The position numbers and the translations under genes were made by a program. Below are positions 1 to 8,944 of a DNA stretch of 43,766 nt, in pieces; positions within the stretch are counted from its first letter, which is position 1; every line of letters begins with the position of its first letter. Location: contig JAJRZR010000020.1 of assembly GCA_024275145.1 (NCBI GenBank), positions 1 through 43,766 on the forward strand. Reading direction: 5' to 3'. The DNA comes from Deltaproteobacteria bacterium (GTDB taxonomy: Bacteria; Desulfobacterota; Dissulfuribacteria; Dissulfuribacterales; QOAL01). Below the pieces are notes generated by a model. That model searched no databases, was not told the origin of the DNA, and saw nothing but the letters and a program-made list of their open reading frames with translations.

Positions 1-16
1 ACGAAGGTTTGGGAAC

Positions 17-2590
17 ATGATGAGTCCGGACAGCCAGAAGCGATTGTATCTCCTGGGTACAGGGATGCTATTGACCGTCATGATCTTGCCATTGATATTT
101 GCCATGTTCGGCACAAAGTTCATGGGCGGCATGTTCACAGCCAGTTGGCACTGGCCTTTTCCATCCGATCCTCACAGCGGTTTCTACAGGGCCTTTTCAT
201 TGGCCGCCTCTCTGTTGATAGCCGTTTTGATGGTGGTGTTCGTGGAGATGAAGAGGCTGAACAGGGTGATTGGTAGATCCAGGGATCGTTACCGGTCGCT
301 TATTGATATATCTCCCTATGGAATGGTTCTTACGGATAACCAATTGAGGATCAAGGGGGGAAACAGATTTTTCGCCGAGCTTTTCGACCAGCACATAAAG
401 GATCTCATAGGTAAAGGATTACAGGAGGTAGTCGCCCTTGCGTGGGAGGATATATCTCCAAGGTTCTCCAGATTACGTGTGGGGGAAAACCTTCAACTTT
501 CACCTTTGAGATTGTCCGAGGGGCGTGGGGAGGCAAAATGGATCGGGTTCCAGGTGTTTCGACACGATGCCAACAGCCTCTACTGGCACGTTTCTGATGT
601 CAGTGAGGCAACCGAGCTGGAGCAACGCCACAAGGAATTGATAGACCATCTTCCCCTTGGCATCTTCGAGGCCGATATATCAGGGCGCCTCAAGACCTTG
701 AATCCAGCGGCTCTGAGCCTTCTTGGTGTCGACAAGGTGCCATCTACCCTGGATCTCTTTTTCCCAGAAGAGGCATGGGACTACCTTGTATATCAACTCA
801 GATTCACCGGTGAGCCTGAGAAGGGAATCCTCAAGTATACGACTCCATCGGATGAAACGAAATTCATTACATACAGGGCAAAGCTCGAGACAAAGGACGG
901 TGTTCCCATGGTTTCAGGGACCCTGACGGACGTGACCGAGGAATTCAGGTTACAGGAAAGACTGACCGCCGCCCTGAAAGATGCCGAGATGGCCAACAAG
1001 GCCAAAAGCGCATTTCTTGCAAGAATGAGCCATGAAATCCGGACCCCTTTGAACAGTATCCTGGGCATAGCCCATCTGCTCCAGGATAAGGTGGTGAGGC
1101 AGGAGGCCAGGGACCTTTTGGATGACCTGTCCGAATCTTCCGAATACCTTGCGTCCCTTATCGGCGACATACTGGATCTTTCCAGGATTGAATCCGGCCG
1201 CCTGGAACTCCACGAGTGCCCATTCGATCTGGAACGGATGCTGATCCCTCTGCTCAAGACCTTTGAGATACAATGCAGGGAAAAGGGGGTGACGCTGAAC
1301 ACAGACATTCGCCTGAGTGATGGCACCTGTTTTTTGGGCGATCCGGTTAGGATAAAGCAGATTTTCTACAATCTCGTTGGTAACAGCCTTAAGTTTGTGG
1401 AAAAGGGCAACATTACACTCAGGACATATACCAATGGCAAAAATCACGATGGAAAAACTGTAATCAAGATCGAGGTTTCCGATACCGGGCCCGGTATCGC
1501 CCCTGACATTTTGCCGTTTATCTTTGATCCCTTTGTGCAGGATAAAACCGGCGTCAAGACCGGTGGCACCGGCCTCGGGTTGGCCATTACCAGGCACATA
1601 GCCCAGCTTATGGATGGTGAAATAACGGTGGACAGTATCCTGGGCCATGGTACTACCTTTGTGGTCACAATCGCACTGGGGATCGCTTCCGGGGTAAAGA
1701 AGGGTGGCGATGATACGGAAGAATCACTTGATCCTACGGCTATTCCCAATGGCCGGGCATTGATAGTAGATGACGTCTTTTTGAACAGGAAGATCCTTAA
1801 ATTGCTCCTTGAAAAGGAGGGATGGCGCACTGTTTCTGCTGAAAATGGTCTCGAGGCAGTGGACATATTGAAGTCCGACAGGACGTTCGATGTAATTCTG
1901 ATGGACATATCCATGCCAGAGATGGACGGACAACAGGCTACCAAATACATAAAGAAGAAATTGTCCATAGAGGACATCCCAGTGATTGGAATCTCTGCCC
2001 ATGCCCTGACCGGTGACCGTGAAAAATACATGGATTCCGGTATGGACGGTTACGTCACCAAACCAATAAGTCCATCGACCCTGTGGACTGAGATAAACAG
2101 GGTACTAAGGAAAGATGCCAGCGATAATGCTTCTACCAAACCGGATAGAAGACGGGAGTGTAGCTGTTCCGACCGGCATCCGGTTCACAAAGGTGCTTCT
2201 AAGATAATCCCCGCCGATTCCCGTTCACGCAAACTGGATTCCGTTGCACCCCCACTCTCCATGGACGAATTGATCGATACCTGTCAGGGGTCCAGAGAGC
2301 TTGCATTTCAACTCATCGAGTCCCTGGTGGATGAGATCCCCAAATGGATAACAGAGGCCGCCAGGACCGTGGCCAGCAAGGATGTGAAAGGCATAAGGAA
2401 GATTTGTCATCTCATAAGGGGAACGGTCAGTACCCTTGGAGCCTCAAAACTTGAAGATGCAGCCGCCAGGCTGGGTAAGGCGGCAAGAGAGGGGGAAATA
2501 TCGCAGTTGCCGGTCCTTTTGAAGCGTTTGCAGTCCGAGGCAGAGGCGGTGAGGACTTGGAGTGTTTCCCTTCTTGAAAAAAATGGGTAG
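17..2590 (+). CDS. Hybrid sensor histidine kinase (PAS-PAS-HisKA-HATPase-REC-Hpt)
   Basis: Membrane-bound hybrid kinase of 857 aa that should autophosphorylate and pass phosphate His-Asp-His to an unlinked response regulator. Two hydrophobic segments (about residues 13-32 and 58-77) bracket a short periplasmic loop. Two PAS-like domains follow (about 88-195 and 203-312). HisKA carries the phospho-acceptor H339 in MSHEIRTPLNS. The ATPase domain has the N box YNLVGNSLKF (451-460), G1 DTGPGIAPD and G2 GGTGLGLAIT. The receiver has D585/D586, phospho-acceptor D630 (MDISMPEMDG) and K682. A C-terminal Hpt domain has the acceptor H798 in CHLIRGT. All catalytic residues are present, so this is a BarA-type complete phosphorelay protein. 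No regulator gene is adjacent, so the input signal and output are unknown. ATG at 17 follows a weak GAAGG; the next ATG at 20 is equally possible. Confidence 0.93.
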   Translation: MMSPDSQKRLYLLGTGMLLTVMILPLIFAMFGTKFMGGMFTASWHWPFPSDPHSGFYRAFSLAASLLIAVLMVVFVEMKRLNRVIGRSRDRYRSLIDISPYGMVLTDNQLRIKGGNRFFAELFDQHIKDLIGKGLQEVVALAWEDISPRFSRLRVGENLQLSPLRLSEGRGEAKWIGFQVFRHDANSLYWHVSDVSEATELEQRHKELIDHLPLGIFEADISGRLKTLNPAALSLLGVDKVPSTLDLFFPEEAWDYLVYQLRFTGEPEKGILKYTTPSDETKFITYRAKLETKDGVPMVSGTLTDVTEEFRLQERLTAALKDAEMANKAKSAFLARMSHEIRTPLNSILGIAHLLQDKVVRQEARDLLDDLSESSEYLASLIGDILDLSRIESGRLELHECPFDLERMLIPLLKTFEIQCREKGVTLNTDIRLSDGTCFLGDPVRIKQIFYNLVGNSLKFVEKGNITLRTYTNGKNHDGKTVIKIEVSDTGPGIAPDILPFIFDPFVQDKTGVKTGGTGLGLAITRHIAQLMDGEITVDSILGHGTTFVVTIALGIASGVKKGGDDTEESLDPTAIPNGRALIVDDVFLNRKILKLLLEKEGWRTVSAENGLEAVDILKSDRTFDVILMDISMPEMDGQQATKYIKKKLSIEDIPVIGISAHALTGDREKYMDSGMDGYVTKPISPSTLWTEINRVLRKDASDNASTKPDRRRECSCSDRHPVHKGASKIIPADSRSRKLDSVAPPLSMDELIDTCQGSRELAFQLIESLVDEIPKWITEAARTVASKDVKGIRKICHLIRGTVSTLGASKLEDAAARLGKAAREGEISQLPVLLKRLQSEAEAVRTWSVSLLEKNG

Positions 2591-2604
2591 CATCCACCTG
2601 TAAC

Positions 2605-2874
2605 TGTTTAATCCCGGATTGTGCACTTCAAATACTGAATGAATAGAATTGTTTAAAAATTACAAGACGTTATAAGCAAATCAGCATCCTTTTCGGTTCA
2701 CCCAAAAGGTGCATCAACTTCTCAACGAATTATACAGCATTTGAAGCTGCAAGGGGCGGCAATTTTGCCGAATTCGCTGTGTTGTCGGGAACTTGAAGTG
2801 CACAACTAGGTCTTGCGTGTCCTCTGCCTTGCATCTTCGCCAAACTTGCGAGCTGCATAATCCGGGATTAAACA
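2605..2874. repeat. MITE-like palindromic repeat, full copy A
   Basis: A 270-bp non-coding element bounded by perfect 16-bp terminal inverted repeats: TGTTTAATCCCGGATT at 2605-2620 and its reverse complement at 2859-2874. A second inverted pair lies inside it, TTGTGCACTTCAA (2619-2631) and TTGAAGTGCACAA (2793-2805). A second full copy is at 29007-29270, with about 80 percent identity by eye over the whole length. No transposase is visible, and ORFs inside are short and unconvincing. It separates the hybrid kinase gene from murI. Confidence 0.82.
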
Positions 2875-2938
2875 ATGTGCCCGATCGGGCTTGCGCCAAT
2901 CACCTGCAATAAAAAAATCATTGGAAGGACGAACCAGT

Positions 2939-3730
2939 ATGGACTTCAAGGTAGGTGTGTTTGATTCGGGCATAGGGGGACTGTCGGTAGTCAGGGAGAT
3001 CAAAAGGCTCATGCCTGGCCAGCCGCTGATCTATTTCGGTGATACCGCCCGAACTCCATACGGCCCCAAGAGCCTGGAGATTCTTCGGCGTTACGCCTTA
3101 CAGGATGCAAAGTTCTTGATACAGCAAGGGGCCAGCTTGGTCGTCATAGCCTGCCACAGCGCGGCCAGTGCGGCAACCGGCTTGTTGGAATCAGAATTGG
3201 CTGTTCCGGTCTTCGAGGTGGTCACTCCATCGGTGGCCCAGGCCATAACACTTACGCGGAATTTCAGGATAGGGGTTATAGGTACCAGAGCAACCATCAG
3301 CAGCCGGATCTATGACAGGCTCATACCCGAAAGGCTCAAAAATGTAAGGGTCTTTGGCAGGGCCTGCCCATTGCTGGTTCCCCTGGTTGAAGAGGGCTGG
3401 ATCAACAACAGGGAAACCCGGATGATCGTTAAGAGATACCTCCGGCCATTGAGGGAGAAACAGATTGATACCCTTGTCCTCGGATGTACGCACTATCCAC
3501 TGCTCAAGCGGGTGATAATGGAAAAGGCCGGCAAGAGGGTCAAGATAGTCGATCCTTCCGAGGAGGTAGCAAGGGCCGTACATGGATTTCTAAAGGGGAA
3601 AGGACTCCTCGCGGAAGGGTCTGGAGATAATGATCGTTTTTTTGTCTCGGATTTGACATCCAATACGCAAACGATCGTGGAGAGGTTCATGGGAAAGGGG
3701 ATCAAACTGGAAAAGGCCGTGTTCTCGTAA
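2939..3730 (+). CDS. murI: Glutamate racemase
   Basis: Interconverts L- and D-glutamate in the cytoplasm to supply D-Glu for peptidoglycan. The 263-aa product begins MDFKVGVFDSGIGGLSVV, the standard N-terminus of the family. The first catalytic Cys is in ACHSAASAAT and the second in LGCTHYPLL, with the YFGDTARTPYG segment also present. I chose ATG 2939 because GGAAGGA (2922-2928) sits at good spacing and family homology begins there; the frame is open further upstream (to 2891) but that part has no family similarity. The gene starts 65 bp after a MITE-like repeat, so its promoter may be influenced by it. It is convergent with kdsB, with only 11 bp between the stop codons. Confidence 0.95.
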   Translation: MDFKVGVFDSGIGGLSVVREIKRLMPGQPLIYFGDTARTPYGPKSLEILRRYALQDAKFLIQQGASLVVIACHSAASAATGLLESELAVPVFEVVTPSVAQAITLTRNFRIGVIGTRATISSRIYDRLIPERLKNVRVFGRACPLLVPLVEEGWINNRETRMIVKRYLRPLREKQIDTLVLGCTHYPLLKRVIMEKAGKRVKIVDPSEEVARAVHGFLKGKGLLAEGSGDNDRFFVSDLTSNTQTIVERFMGKGIKLEKAVFS

Positions 3731-3741
3731 CGCTGGGCCTG

Positions 3742-4521
3742 TCAAGACTGCGTATTCTCATACCTTGGCGAGGCCATCTTCCTTACCCTTTCGAGATCCT
3801 CTGCCGTATCCACCTCCACCGGCGCCTGCTCCACTACTGTCACACCGATGGTGTAACCATTTTCCAGTGCCCTCAGTTGTTCAAGCTGTTCCAGTTGTTC
3901 AAGCCTGGATGGGGGCAGGTTGACAAATTTTTGTAGGAATCCTTGCCTGAAGGCATAGATGCCCAGATGACGCAGATAAGGGGATGTCATGTTGTTGGCA
4001 GCGCCGGTTCCGTTCAGTATGCCTTCCCTGTCGAACGGAATGGGAGACCTGGAGAAATACAGGGCGTTTCCCGAGATGTCCAGTACGACCTTTACCCTGT
4101 TGGGATTGGTGGCCTCCTGTATCGGCAAGGGGCATGCCGCCGTGGCCATGGCCAGGTCTTCCCTTGATCTGAGCAGGTCGATTATATTGCTTACAGGTTG
4201 TGGATCAAGCAGTGGTTGATCTCCCTGGATATTGACCACCATGTCCTGGGAAGACAGACCTATCCTTCTGGCCACCTCGGCAACCCTGTCCGTTCCGGAG
4301 GGGTGGTCAGGATGTGTCAAAAAGCATTCACCGCCTATTGCATGGATGTGCGATGCAATCCTTTTATCGTCCGTGGCCACGATGACCCTCTCTATAGCCA
4401 GGATGTTAACAGCACGTTCATAGACCCTCACGATCATGGGTTTGCCCCAGATTTCTGCAAGAGGCTTGCCAGGAAGCCTGGTAGAGCCATATCTTGCAGG
4501 TATGATAGCCACCACTTTCAT
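3742..4521 (-). CDS. kdsB: 3-deoxy-manno-octulosonate cytidylyltransferase (CMP-KDO synthetase)
   Basis: Activates KDO with CTP to CMP-KDO for lipopolysaccharide inner-core synthesis, so the cell has an outer membrane with LPS. The 259-aa product has the nucleotide-binding start IPARYGSTRLPGKPL, then ATDDKRI and NIQGDQPLLDP, and normal family length. An odd local feature is a run LEQLEQLEQL near residue 215, encoded by a short in-frame triplet-type repeat, probably slippage-derived in a helix. It is the last gene of a minus-strand group with rsmI, which ends 37 bp upstream. Confidence 0.95.
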   Translation of the reverse strand: MKVVAIIPARYGSTRLPGKPLAEIWGKPMIVRVYERAVNILAIERVIVATDDKRIASHIHAIGGECFLTHPDHPSGTDRVAEVARRIGLSSQDMVVNIQGDQPLLDPQPVSNIIDLLRSREDLAMATAACPLPIQEATNPNRVKVVLDISGNALYFSRSPIPFDREGILNGTGAANNMTSPYLRHLGIYAFRQGFLQKFVNLPPSRLEQLEQLEQLRALENGYTIGVTVVEQAPVEVDTAEDLERVRKMASPRYENTQS

Positions 4522-4558
4522 CTTTTTTCTTCCCTTTTGCTACCCTTGTCCGGCACCG

Positions 4559-5452
4559 TTACACGCCCTGCTTGACCTCTAGGGCGAGTTGGTAAACGAG
4601 GCCCTTGTTGAACGGGGCCAGCTCCGTGAGCAGGTCAACCGCATCCCTCAGGGAAAGGGATTTTTCGGTCATGAGGAACCTAAGTGCCTTCTTGATCGCA
4701 GGCTGTCTCTGGAGCCGTAGTTGTTCAGCCTGATCAGTTCCTGCCCCTTCTACTATCAAGGTGATCTCTCCTTTTATCGGGCCTTGGCCGATGGTGTCGA
4801 TCAGGCCTGAAATAGTGCTGTATACAGTGGTTTCATGAATCTTGGTGAGTTCCCTTGCCATGAATATCTTTCTGTTACCAAGTACCTCTTGCATGGCCTT
4901 AAGGCTATCGATAAGCCTGTGTGGTGCCTCGAAAAAGACTAGCGTGTGAGGGAGTTCCCGCAATGCCTCTAGTGATCTCTTCCTGGCAGAATCCCTGTTG
5001 GGCAGGAAACCAACAAAGAAAAAGGAGTCGGCAGGCATACCGGAGACACTCAGTGCGGTGGTGATAGCCGAAGGACCTGGTACCGGAATGACCTGGAAAC
5101 CTCTATCTCTCACACGCTTGACCAGCTTGGCTCCGGGATCGGACAAACCCGGTGTTCCGGCATCGCTAACTAGTGCCACGTTACTGCCGGAAGCCAGGGT
5201 TTGCAGGATTACCTGTGTCCGCTGCTCTTCATTAAATTTGTGGCAACTGATCATCTTTACCCGTATCTCCAGATGACGGAGTAACCGCTGTGTCCGTCTG
5301 GTGTCCTCGGCTGCAATCAGATCCACCCTCTCGAGGGTGTTTCCAGCCCTTGAGCTTAAGTCCGTGAGGTTGCCAAGAGGCGTACCTATTACGTAGAGAA
5401 CTCCGGGCCTTTTTTTCTTTTCAGAGGCCTTTTCAGTCATGGGACCTGTCAC
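4559..5452 (-). CDS. rsmI: 16S rRNA (cytidine-1402-2'-O)-methyltransferase
   Basis: SAM-dependent tetrapyrrole-methylase-fold enzyme that 2'-O-methylates C1402 in the decoding centre of 16S rRNA. The 297-aa product shows GTPLGNLTDLS near the N-terminus, AAEDTRRTQRLL, the glycine-rich SDAGTPGLSDPG and FFEAPHRL, all standard for RsmI. Its start overlaps the end of the upstream CDP-alcohol transferase gene by about 20 bp (ATG 5452; a second ATG at 5440 is possible), which implies translational coupling. Confidence 0.94.
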   Translation of the reverse strand: MTGPMTEKASEKKKRPGVLYVIGTPLGNLTDLSSRAGNTLERVDLIAAEDTRRTQRLLRHLEIRVKMISCHKFNEEQRTQVILQTLASGSNVALVSDAGTPGLSDPGAKLVKRVRDRGFQVIPVPGPSAITTALSVSGMPADSFFFVGFLPNRDSARKRSLEALRELPHTLVFFEAPHRLIDSLKAMQEVLGNRKIFMARELTKIHETTVYSTISGLIDTIGQGPIKGEITLIVEGAGTDQAEQLRLQRQPAIKKALRFLMTEKSLSLRDAVDLLTELAPFNKGLVYQLALEVKQGV

Positions 5453-6032
5453 GTTGATTGTATACGTGGATGATCCGCTGAATGGCCGTTATATGGGTAA
5501 ATATTGCCAGGAACCACAATATCGGGTAGATCCAGTTAAATATCAATCCGACAGCCAGGGCGAATAGCCGTTCAAAACGTGTGAGAATGCCGATCTTACA
5601 TTCAAAACCCAGGGCCTCGGCCCTGGCCCTGGCATAGCTGACCAGAATGGAACCGGTAAGGGCGCTAAGTACCAGCGCGGCCTCACGAAAGCCACCGCCA
5701 CTGTGGATAAGGAAATAGGAGAGAAGACCCAGATAGAGGAAGAATTCAGCATATCTGTCCACTGTTGAGTCCAGAAACGCCCCGAAGGTACTTTCTCCCC
5801 CCTGGTCCCTTGCAAGAAGGCCATCTACTGCGTCTAGGGGGCCGAACACGGCAAGCATCCAGCCGGCCACAGCAGGATGTCCCAGGCCAAGTACGAGGCC
5901 TGTAGCGCCATAGGCCGCCAATCCCATCAATGTGACGGTATTAGGGGTGCAACCAAGTCGCCCGAGAAACCGGGCAACCGGGCGCAGAAAAGGGCCTGAC
6001 CATCCCCTACACCAGTCACTGAATGACCACAC
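5433..6032 (-). CDS. CDP-alcohol phosphatidyltransferase family protein
   Basis: Integral membrane enzyme that transfers a phosphatidyl group from a CDP-linked lipid to an alcohol. It carries the family signature DxxDGxxARx8Gx3Dx3D, seen as DAVDGLLAR followed by GAFLDSTVD, and several hydrophobic helices after it. I prefer GTG at 6032 (199 aa) because it lies just after the ileS stop (6065) and has AAAGGCAGG upstream. An ATG at 6140 would give 235 aa but would overlap ileS by 76 bp with residues that do not look conserved. The acceptor alcohol (glycerol-3-phosphate, inositol phosphate or other) cannot be decided from sequence alone, so no symbol is given. Confidence 0.85.
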   Translation of the reverse strand: MWSFSDWCRGWSGPFLRPVARFLGRLGCTPNTVTLMGLAAYGATGLVLGLGHPAVAGWMLAVFGPLDAVDGLLARDQGGESTFGAFLDSTVDRYAEFFLYLGLLSYFLIHSGGGFREAALVLSALTGSILVSYARARAEALGFECKIGILTRFERLFALAVGLIFNWIYPILWFLAIFTHITAIQRIIHVYNQRDRSHD

Positions 6033-6064
6033 TATTGCACCTGCCTTTCCACAAAGGTTTCCTG

Positions 6065-8944
6065 TTAATTGTTTTCCTGGGAAGGCCCTATACCCAGTTC
6101 TTTGAGTACACTGGCACAACGGGGGCACACGTCCGGCCATTTTTCGTTTTTCCCAACATCCTCACTCCAGGTCCAGCAACGGGCGCATTTTGCCCCAGAT
6201 GCCTTGGTTACGGCAACCTCCAGGCCCTCCAGCTCCTCGCTGCGATAGACATCTGTAGCCATGGAGTTTGTATTCTCGGAAACCTCAAGTTGGGATACGA
6301 TAGTGATCGTGCGCAATAATTCCCTGTGCTCCATGCAAAAGTTCCTCATGTCCACAGGTGGTTTTATCACTACCTTTGCGTCGAGTGCCAGTCCTATCCT
6401 CTTCTCCTGTCTTGCAATCTCGAGCGCCTTCGTTACCTCGGCCCTTATCCGCCAAAGCGTCTCCCAGGTATCCATGAAGGATTCATTTGCTGGTATCTTT
6501 TCTTCAAAATCATGGGTTTCAAGGAAGATGCTCTCGGCCTTCTTGCCACCTAGATAACCCCATGCCTCCTCTGCGGTAAAGGAAAGTACCGGCGCCATTA
6601 TCATCAACAGCTCCCTTGCAATCTTGTAGATGGCTGTTTGGGCGGAACGCCTCAGTCTGCCAGAGGGTGTTTCACAGTATAGCCGGTCTTTTAATATGTC
6701 CAGATACAGGGCGCTCAAGTCTACCGTGCAGAACTGATATATACGGTGAAAGACTACATGAAAGCGGTAATCCCTGTAGGCCTGTTTAACCCTTCCCGCA
6801 ACCTGGTTGAGCCGCCATAAGGCCCACTTGTCCAGGAATTCCATCTGCTCGAAGGCCACCATGTCAACCTCTGGGTCAAAATCGGCAAGGTTGCTCAATA
6901 GGTATCTTATGGTATTTCTGATCTTCCGGTAGGCCTCGGTAAGCCTTTGGAGAATTTCTTCCGATATCTTTATGTCGTCCTGGTAATCTTCCGCAGAAAC
7001 CCACAGGCGCAGGACCTCTGCTCCATATCGTTTTATTATCTTTTCAGGCGGGATGACATTACCCACGGACTTGGACATCTTTTTGCCCTTGCCATCTACG
7101 ACAAAGCCATGGGTGAGAACCGTCTTGTACGGGGCCCTGTGCCTAGTGGCCACGCAGGTAAGAAGCGAACTCTGGAACCATCCCCGGTGCTGATCGCTTC
7201 CCTCAAGGTAAAGGTCAGCAGGTGAGCAAAGCTCTGGGCGGGCCTCGAGCACGGCGGCATGGCTGACCCCGGAATCAAACCATACATCCAAGATGTCGGT
7301 TTCCTTCTCGACGTTTCTGCCTCCACAACCAGGGCATGTGACATCTTCAGGCAAAAAGTCGGTAGCCGGTCTGTCGAACCAGGCATCCGCCCCCTCCCTG
7401 GAAAAGATTTCCACTATACGTTCGGCGACCGAGTTGGTCATCACCGGCGCATAGCAATCCTGGCAGACCAGGACGGTTACCGGTACCCCCCAAGACCTCT
7501 GGCGTGATATGCACCAGTCAGGCCTCGATTCCACCATTCCATGGATCCTGTCCTTACCCCAATCCGGGATCCATCTTACCTTGTCTATGGTGCTCATGGC
7601 CTCTTTTCTTAGTCCCCCGTTATCCATGGAGATGAACCATTGGGGTGTGGCCCGAAAGATGACCGGTTTTTTGCATCTCCAGCAGTGAGGGTAACTGTGT
7701 TCCAGGGTCTCTACCGCCACAAGGTTGCCATCCTTCTTCAACAGCTCGATTATCTGGTTGTTTGCCTCGAATATGTTGACACCCTCAAGCAATGGGACAT
7801 CTCTTGTAAATCTGCCACGATCATCAACCGGCGAATAGACATCGAGGTCGTATTTCAGCCCGCTTTCATAATCGTCAGCTCCATGGCCCGGGGCGGTGTG
7901 CACGCAACCTGTACCTGCCTCAAGGGTTACATAGGAGGCAACGATCAACAGGCTTTCCTGCTCTAGGAAGGGATGGAGTGCATGCATACCCTGGATTTCA
8001 TCTCCCTTGAAATAGCCTACTATCTTGCAGTCGGTCTGTTCCATCTCAAGTGATGCAAGGAATGGAAGGAGTCTGCCCTCGGCCACGATCCAGATCTCCT
8101 TCCCATTTCCCTTGCCAGATGCTGTCCCCTTTGCCCTGGCCATATCGACCTCTACTACCACGTATTCGAAATCCGGGTGCAGGGCCACTGCCTTGTTGGC
8201 AGGGAGCGTCCATGGTGTAGTGGTCCAGATCAATACATATGAAGGGATCTCAGCGTCGATTCCGTAACGTTCCTTCAGCCAGCCAGAAAGGTCTTCCGCT
8301 GACTTGAATCTGACCGTTATCGAGGGTGATTTGTGGGGCCCATATTCTACCTCGGCCTCTGCCAGTGCGGTTACGCACGTGGGGCACCAATATACGGGCT
8401 TTTTGCTCCTTATCACGTGTCCATCCAGGAAGATTCTGCAGAATTCCCTGGCTATCGAGGCCTCATAGTCATATGTCATGGTTAGATAGGGATGCTCCCA
8501 GTCACCAAGGACTCCTAACCTTTCGAATTCCTTTTTTTGTATCTTGACGAATTTCTCTGCGTAACGGCGGCATGCCTTTCGAATTGCCAATAGGCTCATT
8601 TGTCTTTTTTTGGGGCCAAGGTCCCTTTCCACATTATGTTCAATAGGCAGGCCGTGGCAATCCCATCCAGGGACAAAGGGGGCGTCCAGTCCTTCCATCT
8701 GGCGGGATTTGACTATTATGTCCTTTAAGACCTTGTTCACCGTGTGGCCGAGATGTATGTGCCCGTTCGCATACGGGGGGCCGTCATGGAGTATGAACTT
8801 GGGTTGCCCAGCCCGTTTTTTTCTCATGGTCCCGTATAGATCCAGCTTGCTCCAGTGTTTCAATATCTCTGGCTCCCGCTGATTGAGGTTGGCCTTCATG
8901 GGGAATTTGGTCTTGGGAAGATTTAGCGTCTTTTTATAATCCAT
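6065..8944 (-). CDS. ileS: Isoleucyl-tRNA synthetase
   Basis: Class I aminoacyl-tRNA synthetase charging tRNA-Ile, 959 aa from the start chosen here. The N-terminus MDYKKTLNLPKTKFPM is typical for bacterial IleS. The HIGH-type motif is GHIHLGH and the KMSKS loop is GKKMSKSVGN. The editing-domain threonine-rich segment (IWTTTPWTLPANKAV) is present, and a C-terminal zinc finger uses CARC and CPRC pairs. The frame is open to 9118, but the 58 extra residues have no family similarity. ATG 8944 has ACAGGT about 10 nt upstream; ATG 8968 is an alternative. First gene of the ileS / CDP-alcohol transferase / rsmI / kdsB group. Confidence 0.95.
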   Translation of the reverse strand: MDYKKTLNLPKTKFPMKANLNQREPEILKHWSKLDLYGTMRKKRAGQPKFILHDGPPYANGHIHLGHTVNKVLKDIIVKSRQMEGLDAPFVPGWDCHGLPIEHNVERDLGPKKRQMSLLAIRKACRRYAEKFVKIQKKEFERLGVLGDWEHPYLTMTYDYEASIAREFCRIFLDGHVIRSKKPVYWCPTCVTALAEAEVEYGPHKSPSITVRFKSAEDLSGWLKERYGIDAEIPSYVLIWTTTPWTLPANKAVALHPDFEYVVVEVDMARAKGTASGKGNGKEIWIVAEGRLLPFLASLEMEQTDCKIVGYFKGDEIQGMHALHPFLEQESLLIVASYVTLEAGTGCVHTAPGHGADDYESGLKYDLDVYSPVDDRGRFTRDVPLLEGVNIFEANNQIIELLKKDGNLVAVETLEHSYPHCWRCKKPVIFRATPQWFISMDNGGLRKEAMSTIDKVRWIPDWGKDRIHGMVESRPDWCISRQRSWGVPVTVLVCQDCYAPVMTNSVAERIVEIFSREGADAWFDRPATDFLPEDVTCPGCGGRNVEKETDILDVWFDSGVSHAAVLEARPELCSPADLYLEGSDQHRGWFQSSLLTCVATRHRAPYKTVLTHGFVVDGKGKKMSKSVGNVIPPEKIIKRYGAEVLRLWVSAEDYQDDIKISEEILQRLTEAYRKIRNTIRYLLSNLADFDPEVDMVAFEQMEFLDKWALWRLNQVAGRVKQAYRDYRFHVVFHRIYQFCTVDLSALYLDILKDRLYCETPSGRLRRSAQTAIYKIARELLMIMAPVLSFTAEEAWGYLGGKKAESIFLETHDFEEKIPANESFMDTWETLWRIRAEVTKALEIARQEKRIGLALDAKVVIKPPVDMRNFCMEHRELLRTITIVSQLEVSENTNSMATDVYRSEELEGLEVAVTKASGAKCARCWTWSEDVGKNEKWPDVCPRCASVLKELGIGPSQENN

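Noticed and set aside
950-1648. 232-aa minus-strand ORF
   Set aside because: It is antisense to the kinase and ATPase domains of the hybrid histidine kinase and has no recognisable domain.
2714-3012. Short minus-strand ORFs across the MITE-like repeat and murI leader
   Set aside because: They are formed by the repeat sequence and by the antisense of murI; no domain and no ribosome-binding site.
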